A stretch of DNA of 27,078 nucleotides, taken from NCBI GenBank assembly GCA_002392545.1, contig DGHF01000183.1, positions 1-27,078 of the forward strand, in the 5' to 3' direction. The stretch comes from Ruminococcus sp. UBA3855. Lineage in GTDB: Bacteria > Bacillota > Clostridia > Oscillospirales > Ruminococcaceae. Positions 5,810 through 13,462 of the stretch are shown here, one piece after another (positions within the stretch are counted from its first letter, which is position 1; the number at the start of each line of letters is the position of its first letter). The position numbers and the translations under genes were made by a program. The notes under the pieces are model-generated. The model saw only the letters and a program-made list of their open reading frames with translations. It was not told the origin of the DNA and did no database searches.

Positions 5810-7762
5810 ATGATTCAGTTGACATTAAAAGACGGCTCAATCCGTGAAGTGGAAGAAAATATTTCCGCTGCGGAAGTCATCAAAGGGATTGGCATGGGGC
5901 TGTATAAGGCTGCTTGCTGTGTAAAGATTGATGGTGCAGTCTGTGACCTGCGCACGGTTCTGACGAAAGACTGCACTTTCGAGGTTTTGACATTTGACGA
6001 CCCAGACGGACAGAAAACGTTCTGGCATTCTGCATCTCATATTCTGGCGCAGGCTGTCAAGAGACTGTACCCCAATACCAAGCTTGCCATTGGACCTGCC
6101 ATTGACGGCGGTTTCTACTATGATTTTGATGTAGAACATCCTTTTACTCCGGAAGAACTCACCAAGATTGAAGCCGAAATGAAGAAAATTGTCAAGGAAA
6201 AATTACCGATTGAGCAGTTTTATCTGTCTCCGGAAGAAGCCCTTGCAAAGCTCAAGGAAATGGACGAACCCTACAAAGTAGAACTTTGTGAAGAACACGC
6301 AGGAAAGGGCGAACCGATTTCTTTTTACAAGCAAGGTGATTTCGTTGATTTGTGCGCAGGTCCTCACCTCATGACAACTGAACCTGTCAAGGCATTCAAG
6401 CTCCTGTCATGTACCGGCGCATATTGGAGAGGCTCAGAAAAGAATAAAATGCTTTCTCGTGTCTATGGCACTGCCTATCCGAAGGCTGCACAGCTTGACG
6501 AAGAACTGAAACGCCGTGAAGAAGCCAAACTCCGTGACCATAACAAAATTGGTCGTGACCTCGAATATTTCACAACGGTTGACTATGTAGGTCAGGGCTT
6601 GCCGATTCTGCTCCCGAAGGGTGCAAGAGTGGTTCAGCTCCTCCAGAGATGGGTAGAAGACTATGAACAGGCGCATGGATGCTTACTGACGAAAACCCCC
6701 TTGATGGCAAAGCGTGACCTTTTCAAGATTTCCGGACATTGGGACCATTATTTAGATGGAATGTTTGTCATTGGCGACCCCTACGACGAAACGAAAGAAT
6801 GTTTTGCAATGCGTCCTATGACCTGCCCTTTCCAGTATCAGGTATTTTTAAATAAACAGCGTTCCTATCGTGATTTGCCGATGAGATTAACAGAAACTTC
6901 CACACTGTTCAGAAATGAAGATTCCGGCGAGATGCATGGTTTAATTCGTGTCCGTCAATTTACGATTTCCGAAGGACATTACATTCTTGCACCGGAACAG
7001 CTGGAAGAAGAATTCAGGGGCTGTCTGGAATTTGTCAAGTATTTCCTTGGCACGGTAGGACTGCTTGACAGCTGTACTTATCGTTTCTCACAGTGGGACC
7101 CTGCAAACCCGAAGAACAAATATGAAGGCACAGCGGAACAGTGGGAACAGGCACAATCTGCAATGGGGCGTATTCTTGATAATCTCGGACTGGAATATAC
7201 AATCGGCATTGATGAGGCTGCTTTCTATGGCCCAAAGCTTGATATTCAGTATAAGAATGTCTATGGTAAGGAAGATACACTTGTTACCATTCAGATTGAC
7301 ATGATGCTGGCAGCCAAATTTGGTATGGAATACATTGACAGAGACGGCACAAAGAAAATGCCCTACATCATCCACAGAACATCTCTCGGATGCTTTGAGC
7401 GTACATTGGCATATATGCTGGAACATTTTGCAGGTGCATTGCCGTTATGGATTGCGCCGGAACAGGTGAAAATTATTCCGATTGCAGACCGTCATCTTGA
7501 CTGGGCGAATGAAGTCCGTGAACAGTTGACAAATGCCGGAATTCGTTGTTCCATTGACGGACGTGCTGAAAAGATGGGCAAGAAGATTCGTGAAGCAACT
7601 TTGGAAAAGATTCCCTATATGCTCACAGTCGGCGATAATGAAGTCAATGACAAGACTGTTTCCGTTCGTACCCGCAAGGGCGACAATCTCGGAGTAATGC
7701 CAATGGAAGAACTGCTTTCCAAACTCCTCACAGAGATTGCAACAAAGGCAAAAGAATCCTGA
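5810..7762 (+). CDS. thrS: threonyl-tRNA synthetase
   Basis: ThrRS attaches threonine to tRNA-Thr and edits mischarged serine. All bacterial domains are present in 650 residues. TGS domain about 1-62. N2 editing domain about 70-225, with its metal-type residues H73xxxH77 and C182xxxH186. Class II catalytic core about 245-540. Anticodon-binding domain about 550-645 (from EQVKIIPIADRHLDWA). In the core, motif 2 reads FRNEDSGEMHGLIRVRQF. The zinc ligands are C339 (MRPMTCP), H390 (TISEGH) and H522 (IIHRTSLG). The TISEGH sequence replaces the more common T-x-D-D-A-H of well-studied bacterial enzymes but keeps the His. A GGAG site lies nine bases before ATG 5810. Expression is set by the T-box upstream, and a shared terminator follows the stop. 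Confidence 0.98.
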   Translation: MIQLTLKDGSIREVEENISAAEVIKGIGMGLYKAACCVKIDGAVCDLRTVLTKDCTFEVLTFDDPDGQKTFWHSASHILAQAVKRLYPNTKLAIGPAIDGGFYYDFDVEHPFTPEELTKIEAEMKKIVKEKLPIEQFYLSPEEALAKLKEMDEPYKVELCEEHAGKGEPISFYKQGDFVDLCAGPHLMTTEPVKAFKLLSCTGAYWRGSEKNKMLSRVYGTAYPKAAQLDEELKRREEAKLRDHNKIGRDLEYFTTVDYVGQGLPILLPKGARVVQLLQRWVEDYEQAHGCLLTKTPLMAKRDLFKISGHWDHYLDGMFVIGDPYDETKECFAMRPMTCPFQYQVFLNKQRSYRDLPMRLTETSTLFRNEDSGEMHGLIRVRQFTISEGHYILAPEQLEEEFRGCLEFVKYFLGTVGLLDSCTYRFSQWDPANPKNKYEGTAEQWEQAQSAMGRILDNLGLEYTIGIDEAAFYGPKLDIQYKNVYGKEDTLVTIQIDMMLAAKFGMEYIDRDGTKKMPYIIHRTSLGCFERTLAYMLEHFAGALPLWIAPEQVKIIPIADRHLDWANEVREQLTNAGIRCSIDGRAEKMGKKIREATLEKIPYMLTVGDNEVNDKTVSVRTRKGDNLGVMPMEELLSKLLTEIATKAKES

Positions 7763-7778
7763 TTGTCAATTCAAAAAA

Positions 7779-7812
7779 ATACCCCTCTCTTTTGACAGAG
7801 AGGGGATTTTTT
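7779..7812. terminator. bidirectional terminator between thrS and the membrane-protein gene
   Basis: A perfect CCCCTCTC / GAGAGGGG stem (7782-7789 with 7798-7805) is flanked by an A-run upstream (7773-7779) and six T bases downstream. It lies between convergent genes. Confidence 0.9.
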
Positions 7813-7813
7813 A

Positions 7814-8728
7814 TCAGTTCCAGCGTTTATAGAGGCTTTTGGTAGTAGCCTTTGTGGTGATAGTTGTTGCTTTGGTAGTGGTAGTACGTGAGGAGAGGGA
7901 AGAATATGTACTGCCGGAAGTGGAGGTACTGCCACTTGTGGAAGTATAGACGTTTCTGTCCCAATTTTTAGCCTTTGTGGTAGTAGTGGAACGGGTTGTG
8001 ACAGTGGTGGTTTCAAAAAGTTGAGCAATTTTTCCGTCTTTGTCGTCATAATCAAGGACATTATACCAGTCGTCTTTTTCAGTGTCATAAACAGCCCAAA
8101 GGCGGTCTTCATAATAAAACCAGACTTCCTGATTGTCCTGTAGTTCCATTGTGACAAGTTCGTCAAGGGACTTGCTTCGGCTGGGAACAGGAATTCGCCA
8201 GCGTCGGGAAATAACATATTCCTTGATAGGGTCATCAATGGTAAAAATGGACGAAAATGGAGTAGTGGTCATGGTTAGAATGACTTCTTTTTCAGTGTTG
8301 GGAATGGTTCGTGTAATCTGTTCTGGTTCTTGCAAATTGTTCAGACCGTAAATCGCCAGTATCATCCATCCGCTAAATACCATGATAACCATAGCGAACG
8401 AATTCCGGTTCACGATAAATAAAGCCATCATCATCCCCAAAAAACAAGCCGCCATGCATACCAATGGAAGTGTATACATTGGGAGAGGATACCCCACACA
8501 GATACCGCCTGTCTTTTCCAGCAGATACAGGACGGCGGCGGCAATCAGTCCGAATACGGAAAAAACAATCAGTCCCAATGCTGTTTTATTGATTCTGCGC
8601 TGTTCTTTTTCTTCAAGAGCGTTTTCCTCTTCTTCAGACATATATTCGTCATTATCGTCATTTTTTTCAGTTTCATCGGGCAAAGCGGAGGAATTTTCTT
8701 TCTGTTCCTGTTCTGTTTCTGTCGACAT
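7814..8728 (-). CDS. three-helix membrane protein with acidic N-terminus and Ser/Thr-rich tail
   Basis: The 304-residue product begins with about 45 highly acidic residues. It then has three predicted membrane helices: about 49-71 (ALGLIVFSVFGLIAAAVLYLL), 85-107 (LPLVCMAACFLGMMMALFIV) and 111-132 (FAMVIMVFSGWMILAIYGL). A soluble domain of about 110 residues follows (with WFYYEDRLWAVYDTEKDDWYNVL), ending in about 65 residues of Ser/Thr-rich low complexity (ATTITTKATTKS style). With three helices the two ends are on opposite sides; the acidic N-terminus is probably cytoplasmic and the Ser/Thr tail outside (inference). I recognise no family and no catalytic motif. A GAAAGGAG site precedes ATG 8728, and a consensus promoter lies upstream. 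It appears to be a single-gene unit. Confidence 0.82.
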   Translation of the reverse strand: MSTETEQEQKENSSALPDETEKNDDNDEYMSEEEENALEEKEQRRINKTALGLIVFSVFGLIAAAVLYLLEKTGGICVGYPLPMYTLPLVCMAACFLGMMMALFIVNRNSFAMVIMVFSGWMILAIYGLNNLQEPEQITRTIPNTEKEVILTMTTTPFSSIFTIDDPIKEYVISRRWRIPVPSRSKSLDELVTMELQDNQEVWFYYEDRLWAVYDTEKDDWYNVLDYDDKDGKIAQLFETTTVTTRSTTTTKAKNWDRNVYTSTSGSTSTSGSTYSSLSSRTTTTKATTITTKATTKSLYKRWN

Positions 8729-8765
8729 ACTGAATTCTCCTTTCTATCAATCAATCCCATGTTAC

Positions 8766-8794
8766 AGCATACCACAAATACGGCAAAAAGTCAA
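8766..8794 (-). promoter_or_regulatory. promoter of the three-helix membrane-protein gene
   Basis: On the minus strand TTGACT (8794-8789), a 17-base spacer and TATGCT (8771-8766) with extended -10 TGG. It lies about 40 bases before the start codon. The remainder of the gap to the divergent promoter at 8919 shows nothing recognisable. Confidence 0.75.
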
Positions 8795-8918
8795 GGTCAA
8801 AACGGTGAACATATGATAACAATTTATGGAATGGCTGTCATATTTTCGGGCGCATCAGATGAAACAAATTTTACTGATTTGATTTTACCATATTTTTCCC
8901 ATAAAAGCAAGTGAATAC

Positions 8919-8948
8919 TTGACATTTCTATCAATTCTGTGTTATACT
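8919..8948 (+). promoter_or_regulatory. promoter of the 410-residue gene
   Basis: TTGACA at 8919-8924, an 18-base spacer and TATACT at 8943-8948 preceded by TGT. It lies 34 bases before the start codon. Confidence 0.8.
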
Positions 8949-8981
8949 GAATAAAAATAATGATTGTGAGGTATTGCAATA

Positions 8982-10214
8982 ATGGGATTTTTTGACCAGT
9001 TTAAAAAAAATACTGACAAATCCGAAAAGGCTGTCAGCACTCCAGCCCAGCCAGAAACTGCAACCGCAGACAAGCCCGAAAACCTGTTAATTGAACCGAC
9101 TCTTGACAGGAAGGAACTGCTTGCAATGGTCGCTGAAAAATGTGCGGGCGGTGAAATGCAGAATGATTCTCTGTGGTATCCGGAATATCGTCTCAGACTG
9201 AAATTAGAATTCGGACAGATGGCACACGGCAATAATATGTATAATGTGCAGTTGCTGTTCATTGTTCAGCATCCGTGGTTTGATGAAGAGATGGTGGAAT
9301 CCTGTGCAGGTGTTGGGAAAACCCCTGACGAAGCGATGAAACGGGGGACAGAGAATTTCTGTGCAGTGGTGTTTACATTCTTGTTAGCAGCTTTCAAGTG
9401 TGACTGTGACAACTGGCTGACGGCTGACATCATGGGCAGAAAATGTAATTTCCGCATTCCTTGTACTCGTGCCAACATGCACATGGGGGACGGCGAAAGC
9501 GTTGACTTATGGGAACTTATCAAAGACGAAATTCCGCATTATTTAGGGACAAAACGCTGTTATTGGGTGAAATTGTTCTCTTCCTCCCTGAGTGGAATTC
9601 CTAACTGTGAGGCACGAATTAACGGCATTGTCTACCCTGATTTGACGGAAATTCTGGAAAAAGACGTTATCAGCCGAAATCATGCAATATCCGGCTTTTC
9701 TTCCGACAAGACTTTTATTCTGCTCATCCAAAAAGAGGAAACATATCAGCCCTGCCCCTTTACCAAACAGGAAGTGGGGGAACTGACATTCCGTGCAATC
9801 CGTCTTTATCAGAATGTGGACAACGAAGAATCACGCTCCAAAACAGATGCAATGGTTCGGGAATTAGCCCCGAATGATTCGGTTGCAATGGAAGTAATTT
9901 CCTTTTTGCCGGAAATTTTCGCTCACATGGTGGTACAGTTCCGTGATAATGATACCTTAATTCCGGTTGTCAATCGTGGCAAGCCCGAAATTGAACTGAA
10001 AAAATCGCAGGTGCGCAGTTATGGCTATATTGAAGACGCTGTGGAACAGTATCTCCGCAAACAGCGACCCTCTAAAGAAGAAATCAATCAGATTCTTGCC
10101 ATGAGTGCAAAATTCCATGCCATTAGTGAAGCAATTCAGAACGGTGCAAAGATTGAAAATCTCCGCCTGTCTCAGCTGGTTTATTTTGTTAATGAAAAAT
10201 ATATTCCTTGGTAA
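8982..10214 (+). CDS. cytoplasmic protein of unknown function, 410 residues
   Basis: The start MGFFDQFKKN, with an amphipathic first helix then a disordered Pro/Ala/Thr stretch to about residue 40, is common in soluble Firmicute proteins. No signal peptide is present. The next domain (about 40-260) includes QLLFIVQHPWFDEEMVESCAG, an A-G-V-G-K-T-P-D-E-A-M segment that is not a P-loop, and several Cys/Trp residues (FKCDCDNWLTAD). The general layout recalls the uncharacterised DUF6348-type proteins, a weak suggestion only. The C-terminal 130 residues are mainly helical (TDAMVRELAPNDSVAMEVI ...). Ribosome site TGTGAGGT is modest and nine bases from ATG 8982. Own promoter and own terminator indicate a monocistronic gene. 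Confidence 0.8.
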   Translation: MGFFDQFKKNTDKSEKAVSTPAQPETATADKPENLLIEPTLDRKELLAMVAEKCAGGEMQNDSLWYPEYRLRLKLEFGQMAHGNNMYNVQLLFIVQHPWFDEEMVESCAGVGKTPDEAMKRGTENFCAVVFTFLLAAFKCDCDNWLTADIMGRKCNFRIPCTRANMHMGDGESVDLWELIKDEIPHYLGTKRCYWVKLFSSSLSGIPNCEARINGIVYPDLTEILEKDVISRNHAISGFSSDKTFILLIQKEETYQPCPFTKQEVGELTFRAIRLYQNVDNEESRSKTDAMVRELAPNDSVAMEVISFLPEIFAHMVVQFRDNDTLIPVVNRGKPEIELKKSQVRSYGYIEDAVEQYLRKQRPSKEEINQILAMSAKFHAISEAIQNGAKIENLRLSQLVYFVNEKYIPW

Positions 10215-10229
10215 AGCATCATAATTCAT

Positions 10230-10262
10230 AAAATCCCGTCTTGATTCAGATGGGATTTTGTG
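10230..10262 (+). terminator. intrinsic terminator after the 410-residue gene
   Basis: AAAATCCC pairs with GGGATTTT, extended by TCT/AGA through a G-U pair (10230-10259), with loop TGATTC. The T-run forms part of the stem, so efficiency is uncertain. Confidence 0.6.
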
Positions 10263-10299
10263 ATTTTCCATGAATTTTATCCGTTTCAATAAAAAAAGC

Positions 10300-10328
10300 T
10301 TGATTTTTGTCTGCATTCGTGGTATGAT
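10300..10328 (+). promoter_or_regulatory. promoter of the aldolase gene
   Basis: TTGATT at 10300-10305, a 17-base spacer and TATGAT at 10323-10328 with extended -10 TGG. The leader is about 65 bases. Confidence 0.8.
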
Positions 10329-10399
10329 ATTATTGCAGCGATTTAGTGCATAAACACATAAAAGCTTTAAATCGTAAAAATATTGAGGAGGATGTTGCA

Positions 10400-11374
10400 A
10401 TGGAACGCAAAGGCAACTTAATGACTTACAGACCTGATATTCAGGTATTTGATGCGACAATCCGTGATGGCGGATTGGTCAATAGTTTTTTCTTCACAGA
10501 TGAATTTGTCAAGGCTCTTTATCTGGCGAATATTCGTGCCGGTGTAGATTATATGGAAATGGGCTACCTTGCAGATACCGACATTTTCAAGGTTGAAGAT
10601 TTCGGAGACTGGAAATTCTGCAAAGAAGATTCTCTCCGCCGTATCGTAGGCGACAACCCCACTGATATGAAACTTTCCGTCATGGCTGATGTTGGCAGAA
10701 CAAATCTCCAGCGTGATTTATTGCCGAAAGAGGAAAGTGTCATTGATATGGTTCGGGTGGCTACTTATATCAATACCATGCCCGCAGCGATTGACATGAT
10801 TGAATATGCTTCATCTCTGGGCTATGAAACCACTTGCAATATTATGGCAATCTCCAAAGCAAACACCCCTGACATTCAGGAAGCTTTGACATTGCTTGCA
10901 GATTCTCCGATTAAAGCCGTTTACATTGTGGACAGCTACGGCGCATTGTTCCCTGAACAGATTCAGCAACTGACAAAAATGTACCTTGAATATATGGAAC
11001 CTGCCGGAAAACAAGTCGGCATTCATGCACATGATAACCAGAAAATGGCTTTTGCGAACACCATTGAAGCATGTTCTATGGGTGCAAGCCTGTTAGATGC
11101 GACTGTTGGAAGCATGGGACGTGGTGCAGGTAACTGCGGTATGGAATTATTGCTTGGTTTCCTCAAAAACCCGAAGTACAATATCACTCCGATTCTGCGT
11201 TTCTATGAAGAATACACTCTCAAACTCAAAGAAGAAGGCTTGAAATGGGGCTATGATGTGCAGTATCTCCTGACCGGAAAAATGAACCTGCACCCCTCTT
11301 CTGCAATCGCTTTCACCAAAGAGGACAGAAAGGACTATTCTAATTTCTACCATCAGTTGTTTGACCTTGACTGA
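10400..11374 (+). CDS. HMG-CoA-lyase-like / 4-hydroxy-2-oxovalerate-aldolase-like TIM-barrel protein
   Basis: The 324-residue protein has the pattern of the DRE-TIM metallolyase superfamily, which uses a divalent metal for Claisen-type or retro-aldol chemistry on 2-keto acids. The first strand carries D18-A-T-I-R-D-G-G25 (family signature R-D-G). The metal-binding H209-A-H211-D-N213 (context GIHAHDN) and the late R-G-A-G-N motif (240-245) are both present. Length fits a single barrel without the C-terminal domain of isopropylmalate synthase or the longer tail of DmpG. The substrate is not evident: no acylating aldehyde dehydrogenase, the usual DmpG partner, is adjacent. Start ATG 10400 follows a GAGGAGG site; the upstream in-frame ATG at 10346 lacks one. 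It is a single gene between its own promoter and terminator. Confidence 0.85.
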   Translation: MERKGNLMTYRPDIQVFDATIRDGGLVNSFFFTDEFVKALYLANIRAGVDYMEMGYLADTDIFKVEDFGDWKFCKEDSLRRIVGDNPTDMKLSVMADVGRTNLQRDLLPKEESVIDMVRVATYINTMPAAIDMIEYASSLGYETTCNIMAISKANTPDIQEALTLLADSPIKAVYIVDSYGALFPEQIQQLTKMYLEYMEPAGKQVGIHAHDNQKMAFANTIEACSMGASLLDATVGSMGRGAGNCGMELLLGFLKNPKYNITPILRFYEEYTLKLKEEGLKWGYDVQYLLTGKMNLHPSSAIAFTKEDRKDYSNFYHQLFDLD

Positions 11375-11400
11375 TACCAAAATTTCATATAAAATAATTA

Positions 11401-11432
11401 CCCCCTCTGCGCTTGCGGAGGGGGTTTCTTTT
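11401..11432. terminator. terminator between the aldolase and the small membrane-protein gene
   Basis: A ten-pair stem CCCCCTCTGC / GCGGAGGGGG (11401-11410 with 11415-11424, one G-U pair, GCTT tetraloop) is followed by TTTCTTTT. It serves the plus strand and overlaps the end of the convergent minus gene, which may use it too. Confidence 0.88.
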
Positions 11433-11691
11433 AAGCATTAGCATCATTGTCAATTTTTACAAGAACTTCATCTTCAATTTTTGCTGGGATGAATGCATAT
11501 ATTAAATTGCCGATTCCCAATGTCCACCATACTGTGAGCAAAGCAACCAATCCATGGTTCTTTTTTTTCCGTTTGATTAAGTTTGCGCTTGTCTCCCCTC
11601 TGCTGGTAATTTCATACCCAGTGGTAACAAAATCATCAATAACTTGTTCAAATTCTTTTTTAGATGAAACTCTCCTTATACGAGAAGCCAT
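11431..11691 (-). CDS. small single-helix membrane protein, 86 residues
   Basis: The start is set at the ATG giving MASRIRRVSSKK, because AAGGAGGTGAGG lies just before it; an in-frame ATG nine codons upstream would put the ribosome site inside the gene. The N-terminal 50 residues look like a small soluble alpha/beta unit (FEQVIDDFVTTGYEITSRG), followed by a basic patch RKKKNHG and one hydrophobic segment (LVALLTVWWTLGIGNLIYAFI). The short C-terminal tail is acidic. No family is recognised. It is divergent from the XRE regulator, with a perfect inverted repeat in front of it, so control by that regulator is plausible but not shown. Confidence 0.72.
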   Translation of the reverse strand: MASRIRRVSSKKEFEQVIDDFVTTGYEITSRGETSANLIKRKKKNHGLVALLTVWWTLGIGNLIYAFIPAKIEDEVLVKIDNDANA

Positions 11692-11722
11692 TCCCCTCAC
11701 CTCCTTAGATGATAACAATTAA

Positions 11723-11742
11723 AATACAACATTTGTTGTATT
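11723..11742. promoter_or_regulatory. candidate operator: perfect 8+4+8 inverted repeat
   Basis: AATACAAC, spacer ATTT, GTTGTATT. It lies immediately downstream of the minus-strand -10 box (11756-11751), covering the likely transcription start of the small membrane-protein gene. A dimeric XRE repressor encoded by the divergent gene is the obvious candidate ligand (inference). Confidence 0.55.
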
Positions 11743-11750
11743 ACGCATTT

Positions 11751-11779
11751 ATCATACATCTTTTATTGTAATTTGCCAA
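11751..11779 (-). promoter_or_regulatory. promoter of the small membrane-protein gene
   Basis: On the minus strand TTGGCA (11779-11774), a 17-base spacer and TATGAT (11756-11751). Transcription would begin inside or beside the inverted repeat at 11723-11742. Confidence 0.65.
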
Positions 11780-11795
11780 GCCAAAAACATAATTT

Positions 11796-11805
11796 GTGGT
11801 ATAAT
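11796..11805 (+). promoter_or_regulatory. extended -10 promoter of the XRE regulator gene
   Basis: TATAAT at 11800-11805 preceded by TGG (extended -10). No good -35 is seen at 17 bases; TTGCCA at 11773-11778 is 21 bases away. The leader is about 30 bases. Confidence 0.55.
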
Positions 11806-11840
11806 TTTGTTGAAATACGATAAAGGGGGCTTATGCTTTT

Positions 11841-12209
11841 ATGCAACATTACCAAAGAATCAGGGATTTGAGAGAAGACAGCGACTTGACACAGGAACAG
11901 CTTTGTAAAAAACTTTTCATGCACAAAACCACATACACAAATTACGAACAGGGGAAACATTCTGTTCCGTTGGATTTCGCCGTTGTGCTTGCGGATTTCT
12001 ACAATGTGAGTTTAGACTATATCGCCGGACGGACAAATTACAAGCAGGGAATCAAAAAGCCGGAATTGGGCGACGATGAACTGGCAGTGATTGAAAAATA
12101 TATTTCCCTCACAGAACGCAACAAGGGACGATTGGAACAGTTTCTGGAAGGACTGGTTGAGAAGCAGGAAAATGAAATTGCTGAGAAAAAAGAGCGGAAA
12201 TTTGCTTGA
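11841..12209 (+). CDS. XRE-family helix-turn-helix transcriptional regulator
   Basis: The N-terminal 65 residues form an HTH_3 (Cro/CI-type) DNA-binding domain: IRDLREDSDLTQEQLCKKLF with helix-turn-helix T17-QEQLCKKLFMHKTTYTNYE, then the G-K-x-x-P-L-D-F-A-V-V-L-A-D-F-Y-N-V-S-L-D-Y signature. A 50-residue C-terminal extension is mostly helical and charged (VIEKYISLTERNKGRLEQFL) and probably dimerises; no peptidase or ligand-binding domain is visible. AAGGGGG lies about 11 bases before ATG 11841. It is probably a repressor acting at the inverted repeat between it and the divergent small membrane-protein gene (inference). A terminator follows the stop. Confidence 0.92.
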   Translation: MQHYQRIRDLREDSDLTQEQLCKKLFMHKTTYTNYEQGKHSVPLDFAVVLADFYNVSLDYIAGRTNYKQGIKKPELGDDELAVIEKYISLTERNKGRLEQFLEGLVEKQENEIAEKKERKFA

Positions 12210-12217
12210 AACATTGT

Positions 12218-12258
12218 AAAAAATAACCCCTCCGCATTTATGGAGGGGGTATTTATAT
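12218..12258. terminator. bidirectional terminator between the XRE gene and pfkA
   Basis: ACCCCTCC (12226-12233) pairs with GGAGGGGGT (12242-12250) with one extra G. An A-run precedes it and a T/A-rich run follows. It lies between convergent genes. Confidence 0.8.
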
Positions 12259-12263
12259 CTGTT

Positions 12264-13343
12264 TTAGTCACCGAACGAAATACCGAGGTCACGGGCGGTT
12301 TGAACCTGCTGACCATTGGGGTCAACGAGCTTTTTCTTGCCTGCAATGTCTTCGAGTTTATTGGAAGTAACTTTTCCGTCAACCATCGCAACCGTGCGCC
12401 CGAATTTTTCATCTGCAATGAGCTTCGCAGCGTGTACACCGAACTGTGTCGCAAGCATTCTGTCGTAAGCACTTGGAGAACCGCCACGGAGCATATGTCC
12501 CGGAACACATACACGAGCTTCAATGCCAGTATTTTTCTGAATCTGAGCAGCGATTCTTGCGGTATCGTTTCCGTTTTCAACGTGATATTGTTCACGCTGT
12601 TTCTTTTTGAGCTTAGCGATTTCGATATCGTTGACACCTTCAGCGACAGCGAGAATGGAGAAAGTCTTTCCTTTCTGTGCTCTCCTGACAACAGCATCAC
12701 AAACCTTGTCAATGTCATAAGGAATTTCGGGGAGCAGGATAATATCTGCACCGCCGGCGATACCTGCATAAAGTGTGAGCCATCCGGCTTTGTTACCCAT
12801 GATTTCACAAACGATAATTCTGGAATGGCTTGCAGCGGTAGTGTGCAGTCTGTCAAGGGCATCTGTAGCAATGTCAACAGCTGTATGGAAGCCAAAAGTC
12901 ACATCTGTGCCGTAGAGGTCATTATCAATGGTCTTCGGCAATCCGATAACATTCAGACCAGCATCAGCGAGAAGATTAGAAGTTTTGTGAGTACCGTTTC
13001 CGCCGAGGGTCAGAAGGCAGTCCAGTTTCTGCTTGTTATAGGTTTCGACCATGTTTTTCACTTTGTCGATATTGTCGTCACCGATGACAGTCATCATTTT
13101 GAACGGCTGACGTTTTGTGCCGAGGATTGTACCGCCCTGTGTGAGAATGCCGGAAAATTCCGAAGGCTGCATATCTCTGCAAAGTCCGTGAATCAAGCCG
13201 TAATAGCCGTTGGAAATGCCGACAATCTGAACATTGTCTTCTCCGAAACGTTCATAGCAAGCTTTGACAACGCCTCTGATGGTTGCATTCAGTCCGGGGC
13301 AGTCGCCACCACTGGTCAGAATACCGATTCTTTTTTTGCTCAT
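12264..13343 (-). CDS. pfkA: 6-phosphofructokinase
   Basis: The enzyme phosphorylates fructose 6-phosphate to fructose 1,6-bisphosphate in glycolysis. At 359 residues it fits the group-III (mixed-substrate) type, longer than the 320-residue E. coli type. Motifs in order: nucleotide loop TSGGDCPGLNA (10-20), GGNGT (114-118), catalytic PKTIDND (136-142), MGNKAGWLTLYAGIA, and the sugar-binding GHxxRGGSPSAYDR. Gly at the second-last site of GGNGT with Lys in PKTIDND is the combination found in group-III ATP enzymes; PPi-dependent enzymes normally have Asp in place of that Gly. The Asp of the usual GGDG motif is Asn here. The start is the MSKK ATG at 13343, eight bases after AAAGGAGG; the longer in-frame start lacks a ribosome site. 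The phosphodiesterase gene upstream ends 119 bases away without a clear terminator. Confidence 0.96.
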   Translation of the reverse strand: MSKKRIGILTSGGDCPGLNATIRGVVKACYERFGEDNVQIVGISNGYYGLIHGLCRDMQPSEFSGILTQGGTILGTKRQPFKMMTVIGDDNIDKVKNMVETYNKQKLDCLLTLGGNGTHKTSNLLADAGLNVIGLPKTIDNDLYGTDVTFGFHTAVDIATDALDRLHTTAASHSRIIVCEIMGNKAGWLTLYAGIAGGADIILLPEIPYDIDKVCDAVVRRAQKGKTFSILAVAEGVNDIEIAKLKKKQREQYHVENGNDTARIAAQIQKNTGIEARVCVPGHMLRGGSPSAYDRMLATQFGVHAAKLIADEKFGRTVAMVDGKVTSNKLEDIAGKKKLVDPNGQQVQTARDLGISFGD

Positions 13344-13462
13344 TTGAATTTCCTCCTTTAATATTGGAATAAAATATAATTTTAATGAAAAGCCAACCGC
13401 CGGAAGTACCAAGGCACTCCCAGCAACGGCATAAGTACCGTAATTTTTGCAGGTTGTAATGA

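Noticed and set aside
9290..9325. P-loop-like segment AGVGKTPDEA in the 410-residue protein
   Set aside because: The Walker A pattern GxxxxGK[ST] is not satisfied: the Gly four residues before GKT is missing and no Walker B follows.
12240..13361. 373-residue plus-strand open frame opposite pfkA
   Set aside because: It lies wholly antisense to a gene with clear motifs, lacks a ribosome site and recognisable protein features, and its start sits in the terminator region.
13380..13460. Possible terminator between the phosphodiesterase gene and pfkA
   Set aside because: Only four-base stems could be found, and the T-run lies on the wrong side for the minus strand.
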